From contig JAPOWW010000004.1 of assembly GCA_026707405.1 (NCBI GenBank), forward strand, positions 62,001 to 126,000: DNA of 64,000 nt. The letters are read 5' to 3'. Numbering within the stretch: the stretch's first letter is position 1; every line of letters begins with the position of its first letter. A model generated the notes under the pieces. It saw nothing but the letters and a program-made list of their open reading frames with translations, was not told the origin of the DNA and made no database searches. Both the position numbers and the translations under genes were made by a program. Below are positions 27,214 to 36,827 of this stretch, piece after piece. This stretch comes from Chloroflexota bacterium (GTDB taxonomy: Bacteria > Chloroflexota > UBA11872 > VXNJ01).

Positions 27214-28251
27214 CTAGTCGCCCTTGGCGCCTGCGATGTCGCGGCGCTGGAACAGCCAGAAGGTGAATGCGCCGAGTATCACTATGTAACCCAACATCAC
27301 GAGGAAACCGTGAAGCGCATCGGGCAATTCGCCCGCCGAAGCCCCCAATTCGATCGAGAGGCCTCCTTCGCTGCTTATCCATCCGTCCACGGCGCGTCCG
27401 AGGATAAAGTCGGCAACTTTCCTGAACCAGTCGAAGTTGAAGAGGAGCGCGACGACTATCCTCTCGGCGAAGTAGTAGCCGAGAACGATGGCCGTGCCGA
27501 CGCCGGACGATGAGGTCAAAACCGCAAAAAACATGGCCAGCGCTATGTAGGGGATAAGCCCGTAGAGTGTCTTGCCGTACACGATGGCGACTTCGAGCCA
27601 CGCTCCAGAGTCGGCGGCTACCGCCGCATCTCCCAGCGTTAGCGCAGCGATGGTCGAGCTAATGGCGATGGATATAGAAACGACCAGCAGGGCGGCGGCG
27701 CTGAGCAGCGCCAGCAAGAGCGCCTTAGACACGATGAACTGCGAGCGGCCTATGCCCTTAGCGAGCGTAGTGCGCAAGGTGCCCAGGCCGTATTCGATCC
27801 CGATGGTCGACGAGGCGAGGATCACTACAAGGATGGCGCCGAGACTGGAGACGAGTCCCAGGCTCAAACCGATGCTGTATGGAAGCACCAGAGCTTCACG
27901 CAGATCCCTTCTAGCTTCTATCGGGGTTTGGCAGGCCTCGGCTTCGAATCTGGCGATGTCTTCCAGGACCTGGCCGCGGCGCTGCTCGCTGAGGTTTTCG
28001 ATCTCGGGAGGGAGAGTTCCCGCTTCGATATCCCGGCATGTCATCGTGATTTCGACTGTCTGCCCATTCTGAGTTTCCGAGGTCGCAAAGCTTGCCTGGT
28101 CAAGCATTACTCCGCTTCGGTAGAACGCGTAGCCGCCCCAAAAGGAGATCTGAGAAATGACGATCGCGATGGCCAGCAGAATCCAGGGCATGCGACGGCG
28201 ACGCAGCTTGTTCCATTCCCACTTTGTAAGTTTGAGCACGTCAGTGATCAT
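27214..28251 (-). CDS. ABC-2 type transporter permease
   Basis: The membrane partner of the ATPase encoded just upstream. It opens with KLTKWEWNKLRRRRMPWILLAIAIVISQ (basic cytoplasmic end and first helix), then a roughly 120-residue outside segment, then four or five helices from PYSIGLSLGLVSSLGAILVVILA to the C-terminus. IGIEYGLGTLRTTLAKGIGRSQFI is the conserved coupling region of ABC-2 permeases (E-Y..GT.R). Its ATG overlaps the ATPase stop by four bases, so translation is coupled. Substrate unknown; an antibiotic-peptide or envelope export role is possible. Confidence 0.85.
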   Translation of the reverse strand: MITDVLKLTKWEWNKLRRRRMPWILLAIAIVISQISFWGGYAFYRSGVMLDQASFATSETQNGQTVEITMTCRDIEAGTLPPEIENLSEQRRGQVLEDIARFEAEACQTPIEARRDLREALVLPYSIGLSLGLVSSLGAILVVILASSTIGIEYGLGTLRTTLAKGIGRSQFIVSKALLLALLSAAALLVVSISIAISSTIAALTLGDAAVAADSGAWLEVAIVYGKTLYGLIPYIALAMFFAVLTSSSGVGTAIVLGYYFAERIVVALLFNFDWFRKVADFILGRAVDGWISSEGGLSIELGASAGELPDALHGFLVMLGYIVILGAFTFWLFQRRDIAGAKGD

Positions 28252-29162
28252 TCGGCTCTGGCTCCTTTTTCGCCGGTAACGTCGAGGAAGTACTGCTCGA
28301 GGGATAGCTGCAGGGGCGTTATCTCGGTAACGTAGACTTTTGATTTGCTCAACGAAGCCGTCAGCTCCGATGAGCGCTCATGCGCAACGGTTACTATCAG
28401 CCCGTCGTCTCTGGTCTCGACTTCCTCGACCCACTCCAATCCGGCGAGAATTTCGACGGCCTTGGCGTCGTTGGACGTGCGCAGGCGGACCTGCTCTTCC
28501 AGTCGCAGCAGGTCGGCGACGGCGCCCTGGGCGATCAGCTTGCCGTAGGACAGGATCGCGACGCTGTCGCACACCTGCTCAACCTCGTAGAGGAGGTGGC
28601 TAGACAGCAGCACGGTACGGCCATCAGTTCCGAGACTTCGAATCAAATCCCTAATCTCCGCCATGCCCGCCGGGTCCATGCCGTTGGTCGGCTCGTCCAG
28701 AAGCAGCAACTCGGGGTCGCCGAGGAGCGTGTAGGCGAGTCCCAGCCGCTGCTTCATGCCAAGCGAGTAGGCGCCGAAGCGATCGTCGGCGCGATCCGCC
28801 AGACCAACTCGCTCCAGTAGGTCGTCCACCTCGCGACGCGAGCCGCCTCCGGATATGCCCTGGAAATAAGTAAGGTTCGCGCGCCCCGAGAGGTACGGAT
28901 AGAAGGACGGAGACTCGACGATCGCGCCTACGCGGTGAAGCGCCTCGGCGTGCCGTGTGCCGGAGCCGAGCAGGCTCAAGCTTCCCGACGTCGGCCTCAC
29001 CAGACCCAGCAGCATGCCCATAGTCGTGGTCTTGCCAGAGCCGTTGGGCCCGAGCAGGCCGAAGACATGACCACGTGGCACCTCGAGCGAGAGCCTGTCG
29101 ACCGCAAGAATGCGGCCGTAGCGCTTCGTCAACCTGTCTGTCTGGAGTACCAGGTCGTTCAA
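28248..29162 (-). CDS. ABC transporter ATPase (BcrA/CcmA-like)
   Basis: The ATP-hydrolysing subunit of a two-gene exporter. Walker A GPNGSGKTT, signature YSLGMKQRLGLAYTLLG (LGMKQ form typical of bacitracin-type pumps) and Walker B LLLLDEPTNGMDP are clear. The last 90 residues, from VADLLRLEEQVRLRT on, are the small C-terminal domain of this family. It begins with TTG 29162, and AGGAGG six bases upstream decides that start. It is translationally coupled to the permease. Confidence 0.92.
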   Translation of the reverse strand: MNDLVLQTDRLTKRYGRILAVDRLSLEVPRGHVFGLLGPNGSGKTTTMGMLLGLVRPTSGSLSLLGSGTRHAEALHRVGAIVESPSFYPYLSGRANLTYFQGISGGGSRREVDDLLERVGLADRADDRFGAYSLGMKQRLGLAYTLLGDPELLLLDEPTNGMDPAGMAEIRDLIRSLGTDGRTVLLSSHLLYEVEQVCDSVAILSYGKLIAQGAVADLLRLEEQVRLRTSNDAKAVEILAGLEWVEEVETRDDGLIVTVAHERSSELTASLSKSKVYVTEITPLQLSLEQYFLDVTGEKGARAE

Positions 29163-29378
29163 AGTTGACCTCCTGAACTGAAATCACGATCACGGAGAGC
29201 TTGACGTGTGTGAATATGCCTCGATGCCACGCATGAACAGTAAGTTGCCGGCGCCGTCTTGGTGAACCGTACGAAAGGACTATTCTGCTTGGTAGAGATA
29301 GACAAATGGGTCTAGGTCGGACTGGGGTTGAGGTGCGGCTTGTCGATAGTGTCCGACCGAGTCGAGGTCCGACAGGAC

Positions 29379-29867
29379 TTAGTTATCGCGGTTTCGTATG
29401 CCGGCCGATGTGTCGAGAATTTCTATCAGCCTTTGGCGCCTGTAGGTGAAGATGCGTTCAACATCGCGCCGTACTAACAGAGTGTTGACCAGCCAACCTC
29501 CGAGCACCGAATAGTCCACGCGGTCCGACGCCAGCGTGCCGCCTTCCCGCTCGACGAATCTGTGGTCGTGGACCCATTTCCGGTAGGGGCCTTTCACCTG
29601 ACTGTCGACAAACCGATGCGGTGGATCCCAGACCAGAATCTCGCTGCGCCACTTAATGGGTAAGCCGCGAAACCGGAGACGGTAATCGATGAGCGCGCCG
29701 ACCTTCATCTCTACCGGCGTAGGCGTGGTGATATCAAAACGCAGCCACTCAGGCGTAATGAGCTGGAGATTTGCGGCGTTCGAAAAGAACTCGAACACCT
29801 GCGCACGCGGCTGCGATAGAAACAGGCTCGTTTCGATTGTGAAAGTTTTCAATGTCTCACCGCTCAC
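29379..29867 (-). CDS. SRPBCC-fold protein
   Basis: A 162-residue helix-grip protein: TSLFLSQPRAQVFEFFSNAANLQLITP is the typical start and the strand with FRGLPIKWRSEILVWDPPHRFVD its centre. Such folds bind hydrophobic ligands; bacterial members are often labelled cyclase/dehydrase or ligand-binding protein. No catalytic residues can be assigned. It starts with GTG 29867 and stands between the exporter operon and the NHL gene without obvious partners. Confidence 0.8.
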   Translation of the reverse strand: MSGETLKTFTIETSLFLSQPRAQVFEFFSNAANLQLITPEWLRFDITTPTPVEMKVGALIDYRLRFRGLPIKWRSEILVWDPPHRFVDSQVKGPYRKWVHDHRFVEREGGTLASDRVDYSVLGGWLVNTLLVRRDVERIFTYRRQRLIEILDTSAGIRNRDN

Positions 29868-30056
29868 GCCCCCCGTGTATGGACGGGGGCGAATTCTACG
29901 TTAATACGCCCCAGCTGCGGTCCACGGCTAGCATCTGCACGTCCGGTCCTTGCGGTAGAATCATTGTCCGATGCACCATCCGATTGAAGCGTTGCCGAAC
30001 GCGACGCGCTGTTGGGCCGGATCGTTATCCATAATCGGGCAAATCCTAGTGAAGAA

Positions 30057-31052
30057 ATGCGCGCAGTGATCGACCGTTACCGCCCTCGCCTGAGGCTGAT
30101 TGTCCGCGCAGTGGCGCTGATGTTGCTGAGTTTGACTCTTTTTATGGCGAGCGCCGGAGGGGCGGCGGGCAGTGACGGTTATCGGTTCGTGGCCGAGTGG
30201 GGCCGGTTGGGTTCGGACAACGGACAGTTCCTCCGTCCTGTCGGAATCGACGTCGACCAGGTCGGCAATGTGTACGTCGCGGACGTGCTAACAGGACGCA
30301 TACAGAAGTTGGACTCCGGCGGTTCGACGGTCGCCGTCTGGGGTGAGATCGGCGCCGGCAACGGCAGATTCGACGAGCTGATCGACGTTGACGTTGACCT
30401 GGCTGGAAACGTCTATGCCCTGGATGTGAAAGCCAATGTCGTTCAGCGCTTTGACAACGTGGGCGGATTCGTCACCAGTTGGACCGCGCGGCAGCTCTAC
30501 TATCCCGACGTCGCCGTATCCCTTCCCGTCGGAGGGATTTCGACCGACTCGGAAGGCAACGTCTATGTGGCCCTTTCCCAGCACACGGAACAAGGGATCA
30601 TTCGAATCTTCGACGGAGCCGGAAACCATAAGCCTTCGATAACAGGCAATTCCGGCACAACCCTGCACGTTCCCACCGGGATCACGGTAACGGGCGACGG
30701 AGTCATCTACGTTGCCGACACTTTCAACCGGCGCATACAGACGTTCAAGGCCGACGGATCGGCCGCCTTTGAGATACTCGGCTCCGCTACTCCAGACCGG
30801 GTATTTCGCATGTTGGCGCGGGGCGACGTCGAGGTAGATGGGCGAGGCAACCTCTATGTTGCCGACTTTGCCAACGCGCGGGTTCACATCTTCAACGCGA
30901 GCGGTGGATTTCAGGACTCGTTCGAAGTCCGTGACACGCTGGGGCGGCTTGCCCTCCCAAGCGGCATCGCCGTGGACAACGACGGAAATGTCTATGTCAC
31001 GGCGTTCTATCTGGGCAAAGTGCTGAAGTTCGCGCCTCCCGCCTCTTCCTGA
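30057..31052 (+). CDS. Secreted NHL-repeat beta-propeller protein
   Basis: An exported protein with a hydrophobic signal (LIVRAVALMLLSLTLFMASAGGAAG) followed by about six NHL repeats of roughly 45 residues. Each carries a GI.VD..GNVYVAD...R(I/V)QK(F/L) core, for example VGIDVDQVGNVYVADVLTGR and IAVDNDGNVYVTAFYLGK. NHL propellers serve as binding scaffolds or, rarely, as lyases. The ATG at 30057 is favoured over the TTG at 30012 because the signal peptide then begins with a short basic region. It converges on the following Gfo/Idh gene. Confidence 0.83.
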   Translation: MRAVIDRYRPRLRLIVRAVALMLLSLTLFMASAGGAAGSDGYRFVAEWGRLGSDNGQFLRPVGIDVDQVGNVYVADVLTGRIQKLDSGGSTVAVWGEIGAGNGRFDELIDVDVDLAGNVYALDVKANVVQRFDNVGGFVTSWTARQLYYPDVAVSLPVGGISTDSEGNVYVALSQHTEQGIIRIFDGAGNHKPSITGNSGTTLHVPTGITVTGDGVIYVADTFNRRIQTFKADGSAAFEILGSATPDRVFRMLARGDVEVDGRGNLYVADFANARVHIFNASGGFQDSFEVRDTLGRLALPSGIAVDNDGNVYVTAFYLGKVLKFAPPASS

Positions 31053-31188
31053 GTTTTTCGCGAGACATAGTCGCGCCAGAGCACAACCCCCTGCGGCGCA
31101 GACTTGCATGTGCAGGACACCCGGACAAAAGAACCCCTGGAGCGGTAAATCCGGTTTTGGAATACCGGGAGCCTCTTAGGGGCGTTAG

Positions 31189-32205
31189 CTAACCGCCGTA
31201 GGGCAATCTGATCTTGGGATTGCCAGTTCGCATGGATATCTCCGCCGCAAAACAGACTTCAAAAGTGTTTACGGCATCGTTGAGATCGACGTGCGAATCG
31301 ACGTCCTGGAGAATGCAGTCGACGAGGTGATGCATCTGACCCATGGGCGGCTCCGAGACGCGGTCGCTTCTAAATGGGGCGGATGGCACGACTATCCAAT
31401 CGTTCTGTTTCGGCGTGAATGCCGTGTACAGGCGGCCATTGCTAAACGTTCCCTCGGTCCCGAAGATGTCTATGTTGAACGTATATGGTCTGCGTCCTTC
31501 GGCGATGCTCGAAACCTTGCCGATGGCACCGCTATCGAACTCCAAGAGCGTGACCGTGTTGGCGGTGGCTGGGTTGTCGGCGTTGATGTCGAAGCCCCAT
31601 GCCGTCACTGACGTGACGTTGGCGCCGAGGAGATAACGCGCCAGGTCGACGGCATGACTTCCGTTCAACAGCATGCCGGTTTGGGGGTATATCCATGGGC
31701 CGTCGACCCCCCACTGGAAAAGGGTGTTCCACTGATCGACTTGTATGTAAAAGACCTCGCCCAAGGCACCCGAATCGACGAGCGACTTGGCGTTGACGAG
31801 CACGTCGTGCCAGCGCAACACGAAACTAACGACCGTTTTAACGCCGGCTCGATCGACAGCACGCTGCAGCTCGTGGAGTTCCTCGAAACTGCAGGCCGGG
31901 GGAGTTTCGATCAGCACGTGCTTTCCGGCCTGGGCCGCGAGAATGGACTCGCCGGCGTGGAGTTCAGCCGGAGTGCAGACGGAGACGATGTCGATGTTTT
32001 CGTCGCTGAGGAACTCCTCGTAATCGGTGTAGACCGGGCAGTCCGCGCCGAACATCTCGCGCTTGGCGATTGCGGAGGCTTCGGTGCGGCTACCGATAGC
32101 GACGATACTCACGTTTGGATTGGCGGAATAGGCCGTTAGATGCCATACGGACTGAGGTCCGGCGCCCCAGATGGCGGCTCCCAGGGGGCGGTCGTTAGAG
32201 TTCAA
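31189..32205 (-). CDS. Gfo/Idh/MocA-family oxidoreductase with altered EKP motif
   Basis: A 338-residue NAD(P)-dependent sugar or polyol dehydrogenase-like protein. The Rossmann fold starts GAAIWGAGPQSVWHL, followed by AIGSRTEASA and VSVCTPAELHAGESILAAQAGKHVLIE. The usual catalytic E-K-P is ETP here (VLIETPPA), so the lysine that normally assists catalysis is absent. The C-terminal region has HAVDLARYLLG with the family histidine. It begins with TTG 32205. Substrate unknown; activity may be altered or lost. Confidence 0.85.
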   Translation of the reverse strand: MNSNDRPLGAAIWGAGPQSVWHLTAYSANPNVSIVAIGSRTEASAIAKREMFGADCPVYTDYEEFLSDENIDIVSVCTPAELHAGESILAAQAGKHVLIETPPACSFEELHELQRAVDRAGVKTVVSFVLRWHDVLVNAKSLVDSGALGEVFYIQVDQWNTLFQWGVDGPWIYPQTGMLLNGSHAVDLARYLLGANVTSVTAWGFDINADNPATANTVTLLEFDSGAIGKVSSIAEGRRPYTFNIDIFGTEGTFSNGRLYTAFTPKQNDWIVVPSAPFRSDRVSEPPMGQMHHLVDCILQDVDSHVDLNDAVNTFEVCFAAEISMRTGNPKIRLPYGG

Positions 32206-32401
32206 AGTTGGCGGATTCCGAGAGTTCGACGTGCGGGGCCTGGAGAAACAGACTGGAGTGCACGTTTCTGCTTACGGCCTCCAATCGGAGGAAGTCGTCC
32301 ATTCACGAATCCACGCCTTCGACTCGACATGACAGGGTTCCCTGAATGTTAGAGGAAATCGTGGCCGGAGTTCCGGAAGCCTTTGTGCCCGAGACGTGCG
32401 T

Positions 32402-33403
32402 CTAGGCGGTATCCTCGTCGGACAGCGGATCCTGACGCTGCTCGTCCAGTTCGGCGACGAGCTGACGCGCTATCGGTGTGACGTTGCTGCTGAACTTGAA
32501 GACTTGGTTCACCATCCAACTTGCGATCCCGCCTAGGGCTTTCTCGTCAGCTAAGTCAATCTGACCGTTCCAGTAGACGCATATCCACGACGCTGATCCC
32601 CAAGGATTCCTGCGTTCCCAAACAAGAGGTTCGCCGAACAAGCCTTCGATTTCGCTCTTCCTGGCCTCCAGTAGGTCAAACAGTTTCTCGCTGCGCTCAC
32701 GGTCACGCCAATCGAGCCAAAACTCAACTCTGGCACGCTTTTCATCAAGCAACATGTGGTATTCGACATTTGGAATCTCTGTGCTAATGACGAGGAAACG
32801 CCTTCGGACTGGTCTTCGACGCCGAGCTTGTGCGAGCTTGTCACGCAACCCGTCCAATACCAACCGCCAGAAGCGTAAATGCGTTTGCTGCCGTTCGCTT
32901 GGTCGTCTACCTCCAGAATCGACGACGGTCTTGCGAGTCTCGTTGGGTTGTGCAACGACTTCGAACAGGCAAGCCGGGCGCGAACTGTCGATGCTGACCG
33001 CTTGCACAACAACACCGTAGAACTCGGTGTCCGAGCCTGTGCGCTGATTGAGCCAATCGAATGCCTGACGGTGCTCGTCACGCATTTCTTTTGAGATCCA
33101 TACGATTATCCCGACGTCGTGGCTGGCAGCGTAAGTCAGCATTTTGCCTAGATGGTCGTGGTTGGTGCGTTCGAGTTGGTTTTCTATGATGACCTCGCGG
33201 TCTCGATCTCTTTCATTAGCAAGGATGTCAGCGGAGAACGAGCCGGCCCGCGCTTCTGTTTCGACGAGCTCGAGATCCATGCCAAGCTCTTTTCCTAAGA
33301 CGTCTAGATTGTCTGCGAGCCACGGCGTAAAGTCGGCGTCCTCTCTCGGCCAAACTCTCCGCAAATCAACCGACGACAGTGTGGCTACGTCTATGTCGGC
33401 CAT
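32402..33403 (-). CDS. DUF4268 protein with PD-(D/E)XK nuclease-like N-terminus
   Basis: The first half contains TPWLADNLDVLGKELGMDLE, then FSADILANE and VIIENQLERTNHDHLGKMLTYAA. This D ... E-x-Q arrangement, followed by a GK-containing helix, is seen in restriction-like nuclease domains often fused to DUF4268. The second half (RFWRLVLDGLR... to VFKFSSNVTPIA) matches DUF4268. Such proteins are sometimes found with defence genes, but no methylase or helicase is adjacent here. GGAG eight bases before ATG 33403 supports the start. Function unproven. Confidence 0.75.
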   Translation of the reverse strand: MADIDVATLSSVDLRRVWPREDADFTPWLADNLDVLGKELGMDLELVETEARAGSFSADILANERDRDREVIIENQLERTNHDHLGKMLTYAASHDVGIIVWISKEMRDEHRQAFDWLNQRTGSDTEFYGVVVQAVSIDSSRPACLFEVVAQPNETRKTVVDSGGRRPSERQQTHLRFWRLVLDGLRDKLAQARRRRPVRRRFLVISTEIPNVEYHMLLDEKRARVEFWLDWRDRERSEKLFDLLEARKSEIEGLFGEPLVWERRNPWGSASWICVYWNGQIDLADEKALGGIASWMVNQVFKFSSNVTPIARQLVAELDEQRQDPLSDEDTA

Positions 33404-33458
33404 TCAGCAATCTCCAATCCGCAAGAACGATTCAAGCTGATGTGCCTAACGCCTGGCA

Positions 33459-34439
33459 CTATGCTCTGCCCCCCGGAAGCTGGGTCTTGGGGAACTTGAC
33501 GACTATCGTGTATTTGGGGTCGACGACGTTGCCGACTCGAATCCGGCATACCTGCGACAGAAGCTGAAACGCCTCCCACCGATCGAATCCGTAGTCGCGT
33601 TCCAGCCAGAGGACCATCTCGGTCTTGGCGATCCTCACGGCGTCGATGAGCGGACGAGTGTTTCCGACCGTCATGATGTAGTCGTCGTTTTCGAACCTCG
33701 GCCAGGATATGGAGTAGTCCTTTACCAGGTCGACGGTGAGCTCGGTGATGGTCGATGCTTCGAGCGCCACCCCGCAGGCCTCGCCGTCACCCTGGGCAGC
33801 GTGTCCGTCACCAAAGAAGAGCAGCGCGCCGGGGACGAAGACAGGCAGATAGACGGTTGTACCCGGCGCGGTCTCGATGCAGTCCATGTTGGCGCCGTGA
33901 TTGGCGGGCGTTAGCGAATCGATGGTCTCGCCGAACCTGGGGCATACGCCGATGCAGCCCAGAAACGGGTGCAACGGGATGGTGGCGCGTCCGAGGCGGC
34001 TTGACGGCAGGTCTATGGACGCTTCGGTCAAATCGTCGTTGTAAGTCCATCGGAACTCCATCTCGGGCAAGGGCGGGTTTAGACCGGTCGGCCCGGTCAC
34101 TTCGCCCTCGACTCCGAGCACGCCGAAGCCGGGAATGAAGCGTGACCACGCCCACCCGCGGGTCAACTGAACAGAGTCGATCTTTACGGCGAGCATGTCG
34201 CCGGGTTCCGCGCCTTCAACGAACACCGGTCCTACTTGCGGATTGACGTCCAGGAACTCGACGCTCCCGTCGCTCTGCATCTTTTGAGGCGGCAGCGCGT
34301 TGCCTTGATCGTCCCAGCCCAGCGCATCAACCGTCTTGGCGCGCACAGAGTCGCCGGGGGAGATTCTCGCAACCGGCGGATGGGGGCCGTAGGTGAAGTA
34401 ATAGACGTCTTGCTGAAGTTCGTGGGCCGTCCTGGCCAT
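33459..34439 (-). CDS. Acetamidase/formamidase family protein
   Basis: Hydrolyses short amides such as formamide or acetamide to the acid and ammonia. The 326-residue product shows the family layout: GDSVRAKTVDALGWDD, GPVFVEGAEPGDMLAVKID, HPFLGCIGVCP, GANMDCIETAPGTTVYLPVFVPGALLFFGDGHAAQGDGE, then ISWPRFENDDYIMTVG. It starts at ATG 34439 just after a GGGGGG tract. It is read in the same direction as the CoA transferase upstream, about 110 bases away. A dispersed repeat lies in that gap. Confidence 0.9.
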   Translation of the reverse strand: MARTAHELQQDVYYFTYGPHPPVARISPGDSVRAKTVDALGWDDQGNALPPQKMQSDGSVEFLDVNPQVGPVFVEGAEPGDMLAVKIDSVQLTRGWAWSRFIPGFGVLGVEGEVTGPTGLNPPLPEMEFRWTYNDDLTEASIDLPSSRLGRATIPLHPFLGCIGVCPRFGETIDSLTPANHGANMDCIETAPGTTVYLPVFVPGALLFFGDGHAAQGDGEACGVALEASTITELTVDLVKDYSISWPRFENDDYIMTVGNTRPLIDAVRIAKTEMVLWLERDYGFDRWEAFQLLSQVCRIRVGNVVDPKYTIVVKFPKTQLPGGRA

Positions 34440-34548
34440 CGTTCCCCCCTTCGACGGGCTCAGGGCAGGCCCTTAGCGCCGCCGGGTCTTGCGGATTGGT
34501 AAATTTGCCCGATTCTGTCCGAAGATGCCAGTTTCCCACGGGCTTCCG

Positions 34549-35820
34549 TTAGTCGCACTTGTTGCGCAAATGCGATTGTCGGCCGTGCGTGGCGGCTTGG
34601 CCGATGGCTCCGGAGCGCTCCAGCCGGGCAAGCTCCTCCGAATCGACATCCAGCAACTGGCTCAGCACTTCCCGGGTATGAGCGCCGAGTCGGGGGGCGG
34701 GATTCCGAACGTCGTCGTCGAAGCCGTCCGCCTTTATGGGAGTACCGGGCGCGGGCATGGGACCAATTCCGGGCTGATCGATTTCAACGATCATGTTTCT
34801 GGCGTGCAAGTTCGGGTCGTTCATCAGGTCGGAGGTCGAGTTGATCTTGGCGCAGGGGATGCCGGCTCCCGACAGTAGTTCGAGACATTCGGACATTTTG
34901 TGTCCGGCCAGCGCTGTCTCCAGCTCCACCGCCAGCTCCGTTGCGTTTTCCGTGCGCAGAGAGTTGCTGACGAACCGTGGATCACGGGCCAGATCGGGCG
35001 CTCCCAGCGCGCCGCATAGCCTGGCCCATAAAACGTCGTTTCCACAGGCTATGACTACTTCTCCGTCGTCCACCGCAAACGAACTGAAGGGAGCTATGGC
35101 TGGATGCCGGTTGCCGAGAGGCTTCGGATCTTCTCCGGTTACCCAGTATCGGGACAGCGCGTTTTCCATTACGGAGACGAGGCAGTCCATCATGCCTATG
35201 TCGAGGTGGCATCCGCCCCGGCGGTCGCGGACGTTGAGCGCGGCCAGGATCGCGGTGGCCGTGTACAGGGCCGGGATCAGATCGCCGATAGAAGCGCCGA
35301 CGCGCGTAGGCCGCCCCCCGTCGCTGCCGGTCACGCTCATCAGTCCGCTCATGGCCTGGATTATCACGTCGTAGGCGCCGCGGTCCCTGTATGGCCCGCT
35401 GTGTCCAAACCCCGACAGCGAGGCGTAGACGATGGACGGATTCAGCTTTCGCACATCGTCGTAGCCCAAGCCAAGCTTGTCCATTGTGCCGGGACGGTAG
35501 TTCTCCACCAGAACGTCGCACTTTTGGCAAAGGCGTCGCGCCAGCTTGACGCCTTGAGGCGTCTTTAGGTGGAGCACGATGCTCTCTTTGCTTCGATTGA
35601 TGCCGGCGAAGTAAAGGCTGTTGCCGTCGACGAACGGCCCCATTCCGCGAGCCTCGTCTCCGTCGGGGGATTCGACCTTGATGACCCGCGCTCCGAGATC
35701 GGCGAGCGTCATCGTGCAGAAAGGCCCCGCGAGCACCCTGCTGAAGTCGAGGACGACTATCCCGTCGAGGAACTTAGGCAAAGGCTGCGCTCCATCACTA
35801 GCGGCAGAGGTTCCCGCCAC
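34549..35820 (-). CDS. CaiB/BaiF-type (family III) CoA transferase
   Basis: Moves CoA between carboxylic acids through an aspartyl intermediate. The 423-residue product has DGIVVLDFSRVLAGPFCTMTLADLGARVIKVE at the start, DVLVENYRPGTMDKLGLGYDD, and YASLSGFGHSGPYRDRGAYDVIIQAMSGLMSVTG. The catalytic aspartate is expected in the AYDVIIQ block. Acid substrates cannot be told from sequence (oxalate, carnitine, mesaconate and others are known in this family). It begins with GTG 35820. With the formamidase it may form a small catabolic unit. Confidence 0.9.
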   Translation of the reverse strand: MAGTSAASDGAQPLPKFLDGIVVLDFSRVLAGPFCTMTLADLGARVIKVESPDGDEARGMGPFVDGNSLYFAGINRSKESIVLHLKTPQGVKLARRLCQKCDVLVENYRPGTMDKLGLGYDDVRKLNPSIVYASLSGFGHSGPYRDRGAYDVIIQAMSGLMSVTGSDGGRPTRVGASIGDLIPALYTATAILAALNVRDRRGGCHLDIGMMDCLVSVMENALSRYWVTGEDPKPLGNRHPAIAPFSSFAVDDGEVVIACGNDVLWARLCGALGAPDLARDPRFVSNSLRTENATELAVELETALAGHKMSECLELLSGAGIPCAKINSTSDLMNDPNLHARNMIVEIDQPGIGPMPAPGTPIKADGFDDDVRNPAPRLGAHTREVLSQLLDVDSEELARLERSGAIGQAATHGRQSHLRNKCD

Positions 35821-35941
35821 TTTTTAGAGGGCCGCCGAGGAGTCTCAGTGGCCGTCGTCCGAGCCGGCATATCTTGCCATGCTTGATTCGCGCGCCCAAT
35901 CTGCGTTGCGGGGCGGCAGTCATCGGGCGACCTGAATACAG

Positions 35942-36661
35942 TCACCGTCGCGGCGGGTCTATCGCGTCGCCTGTCCACGTAACCAGTCCGTGGGTGGTCC
36001 AGGCCCAGTGGTTCCAGCCGTCCGTAAACGTGGGCGTGTTGGTGCTCTTTCGGTAGAAGGACAAGCCGGTGGTCGTTTGCTGCAAGGTGTCGCCGTTTTC
36101 GGGGTTCGCGTGCTCGCACTCCAGAGGGTCTCCCATCACGTCGCCGAGCAGGGATCTGAGGAAGGCGAAGCCGAACATGAACTCCGGCTCCTGTCCCGGA
36201 GCGCAATAAGGCGCGGCATGTGGAGCTGGGGTTGGCGTCGTGGTCACTGTGGTAACAATATGAGGTCGCCATAGGGGCGGGGTTTGGAAAGTTGTCGCGA
36301 CCGTAACGACTCGTAGATCGGACAACTGGACCCACCCGCCGTTCACCACTTCGCACCATCCGCGCGTCTCGCCGCCTGTCAGCCGCAATCCGGCTCCCTC
36401 CGGAGCAGACCACCAATATCCGCCGTCGGTGATCTCCGGAGAAAAGTACATGCGAGCCCCGCTTGGTCCAATGGATGCTTGAGTTGCGCATTCGGTCAGG
36501 CGCGGCGGCTGATGGCAGTGGTATTCGCCGGTGGCGTGATTTGTGTGACAGCCCATGGTGTTGAGTCCACCGCCATGGGCGCGGGCGTGGTCGCTTGCAA
36601 CGGCAAGCGTCAGCGGTAGAAGTACAGCCACCGCCAGTATCCGAATGGTCGAACGCGTCAT
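35942..36661 (-). CDS. Secreted YHYH-type protein with unnamed C-terminal domain
   Basis: A 239-residue exported protein. A Sec signal (TRSTIRILAVAVLLPLTLAVASDHARA) is followed by HGGGLNTMGCHTNHATGEYHCHQPP, the YHYH-type cysteine/histidine motif that probably binds metal. The middle has TPEI.DGGYWWSAPEG-like and GWCEVVNGGWVQLSDLR blocks. The C-terminal 85 residues (FMFGFAFLRSLLGDVMGD to TWTGDAIDPP) form a compact domain with ECEH, TTTGLSFYRK and HWAWTTHGLVTWTG that I do not recognise. AAGG before ATG 36661 supports the start. Confidence 0.65.
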   Translation of the reverse strand: MTRSTIRILAVAVLLPLTLAVASDHARAHGGGLNTMGCHTNHATGEYHCHQPPRLTECATQASIGPSGARMYFSPEITDGGYWWSAPEGAGLRLTGGETRGWCEVVNGGWVQLSDLRVVTVATTFQTPPLWRPHIVTTVTTTPTPAPHAAPYCAPGQEPEFMFGFAFLRSLLGDVMGDPLECEHANPENGDTLQQTTTGLSFYRKSTNTPTFTDGWNHWAWTTHGLVTWTGDAIDPPRR

Positions 36662-36827
36662 CCCTTTTCCTTGGACGGCGATCCGCAAATCGCGGCAATC
36701 GCCCAAGATCTCTCAAGGCCGCTGAGCATGTTATCCGCACCCGCGCGACACTCGGACGGCGACGGACTTGTTCGCGAGGCAATACCATGGGAGCTGATTG
36801 CGACGTTCTCCGTTCGAGGTGGGACCC

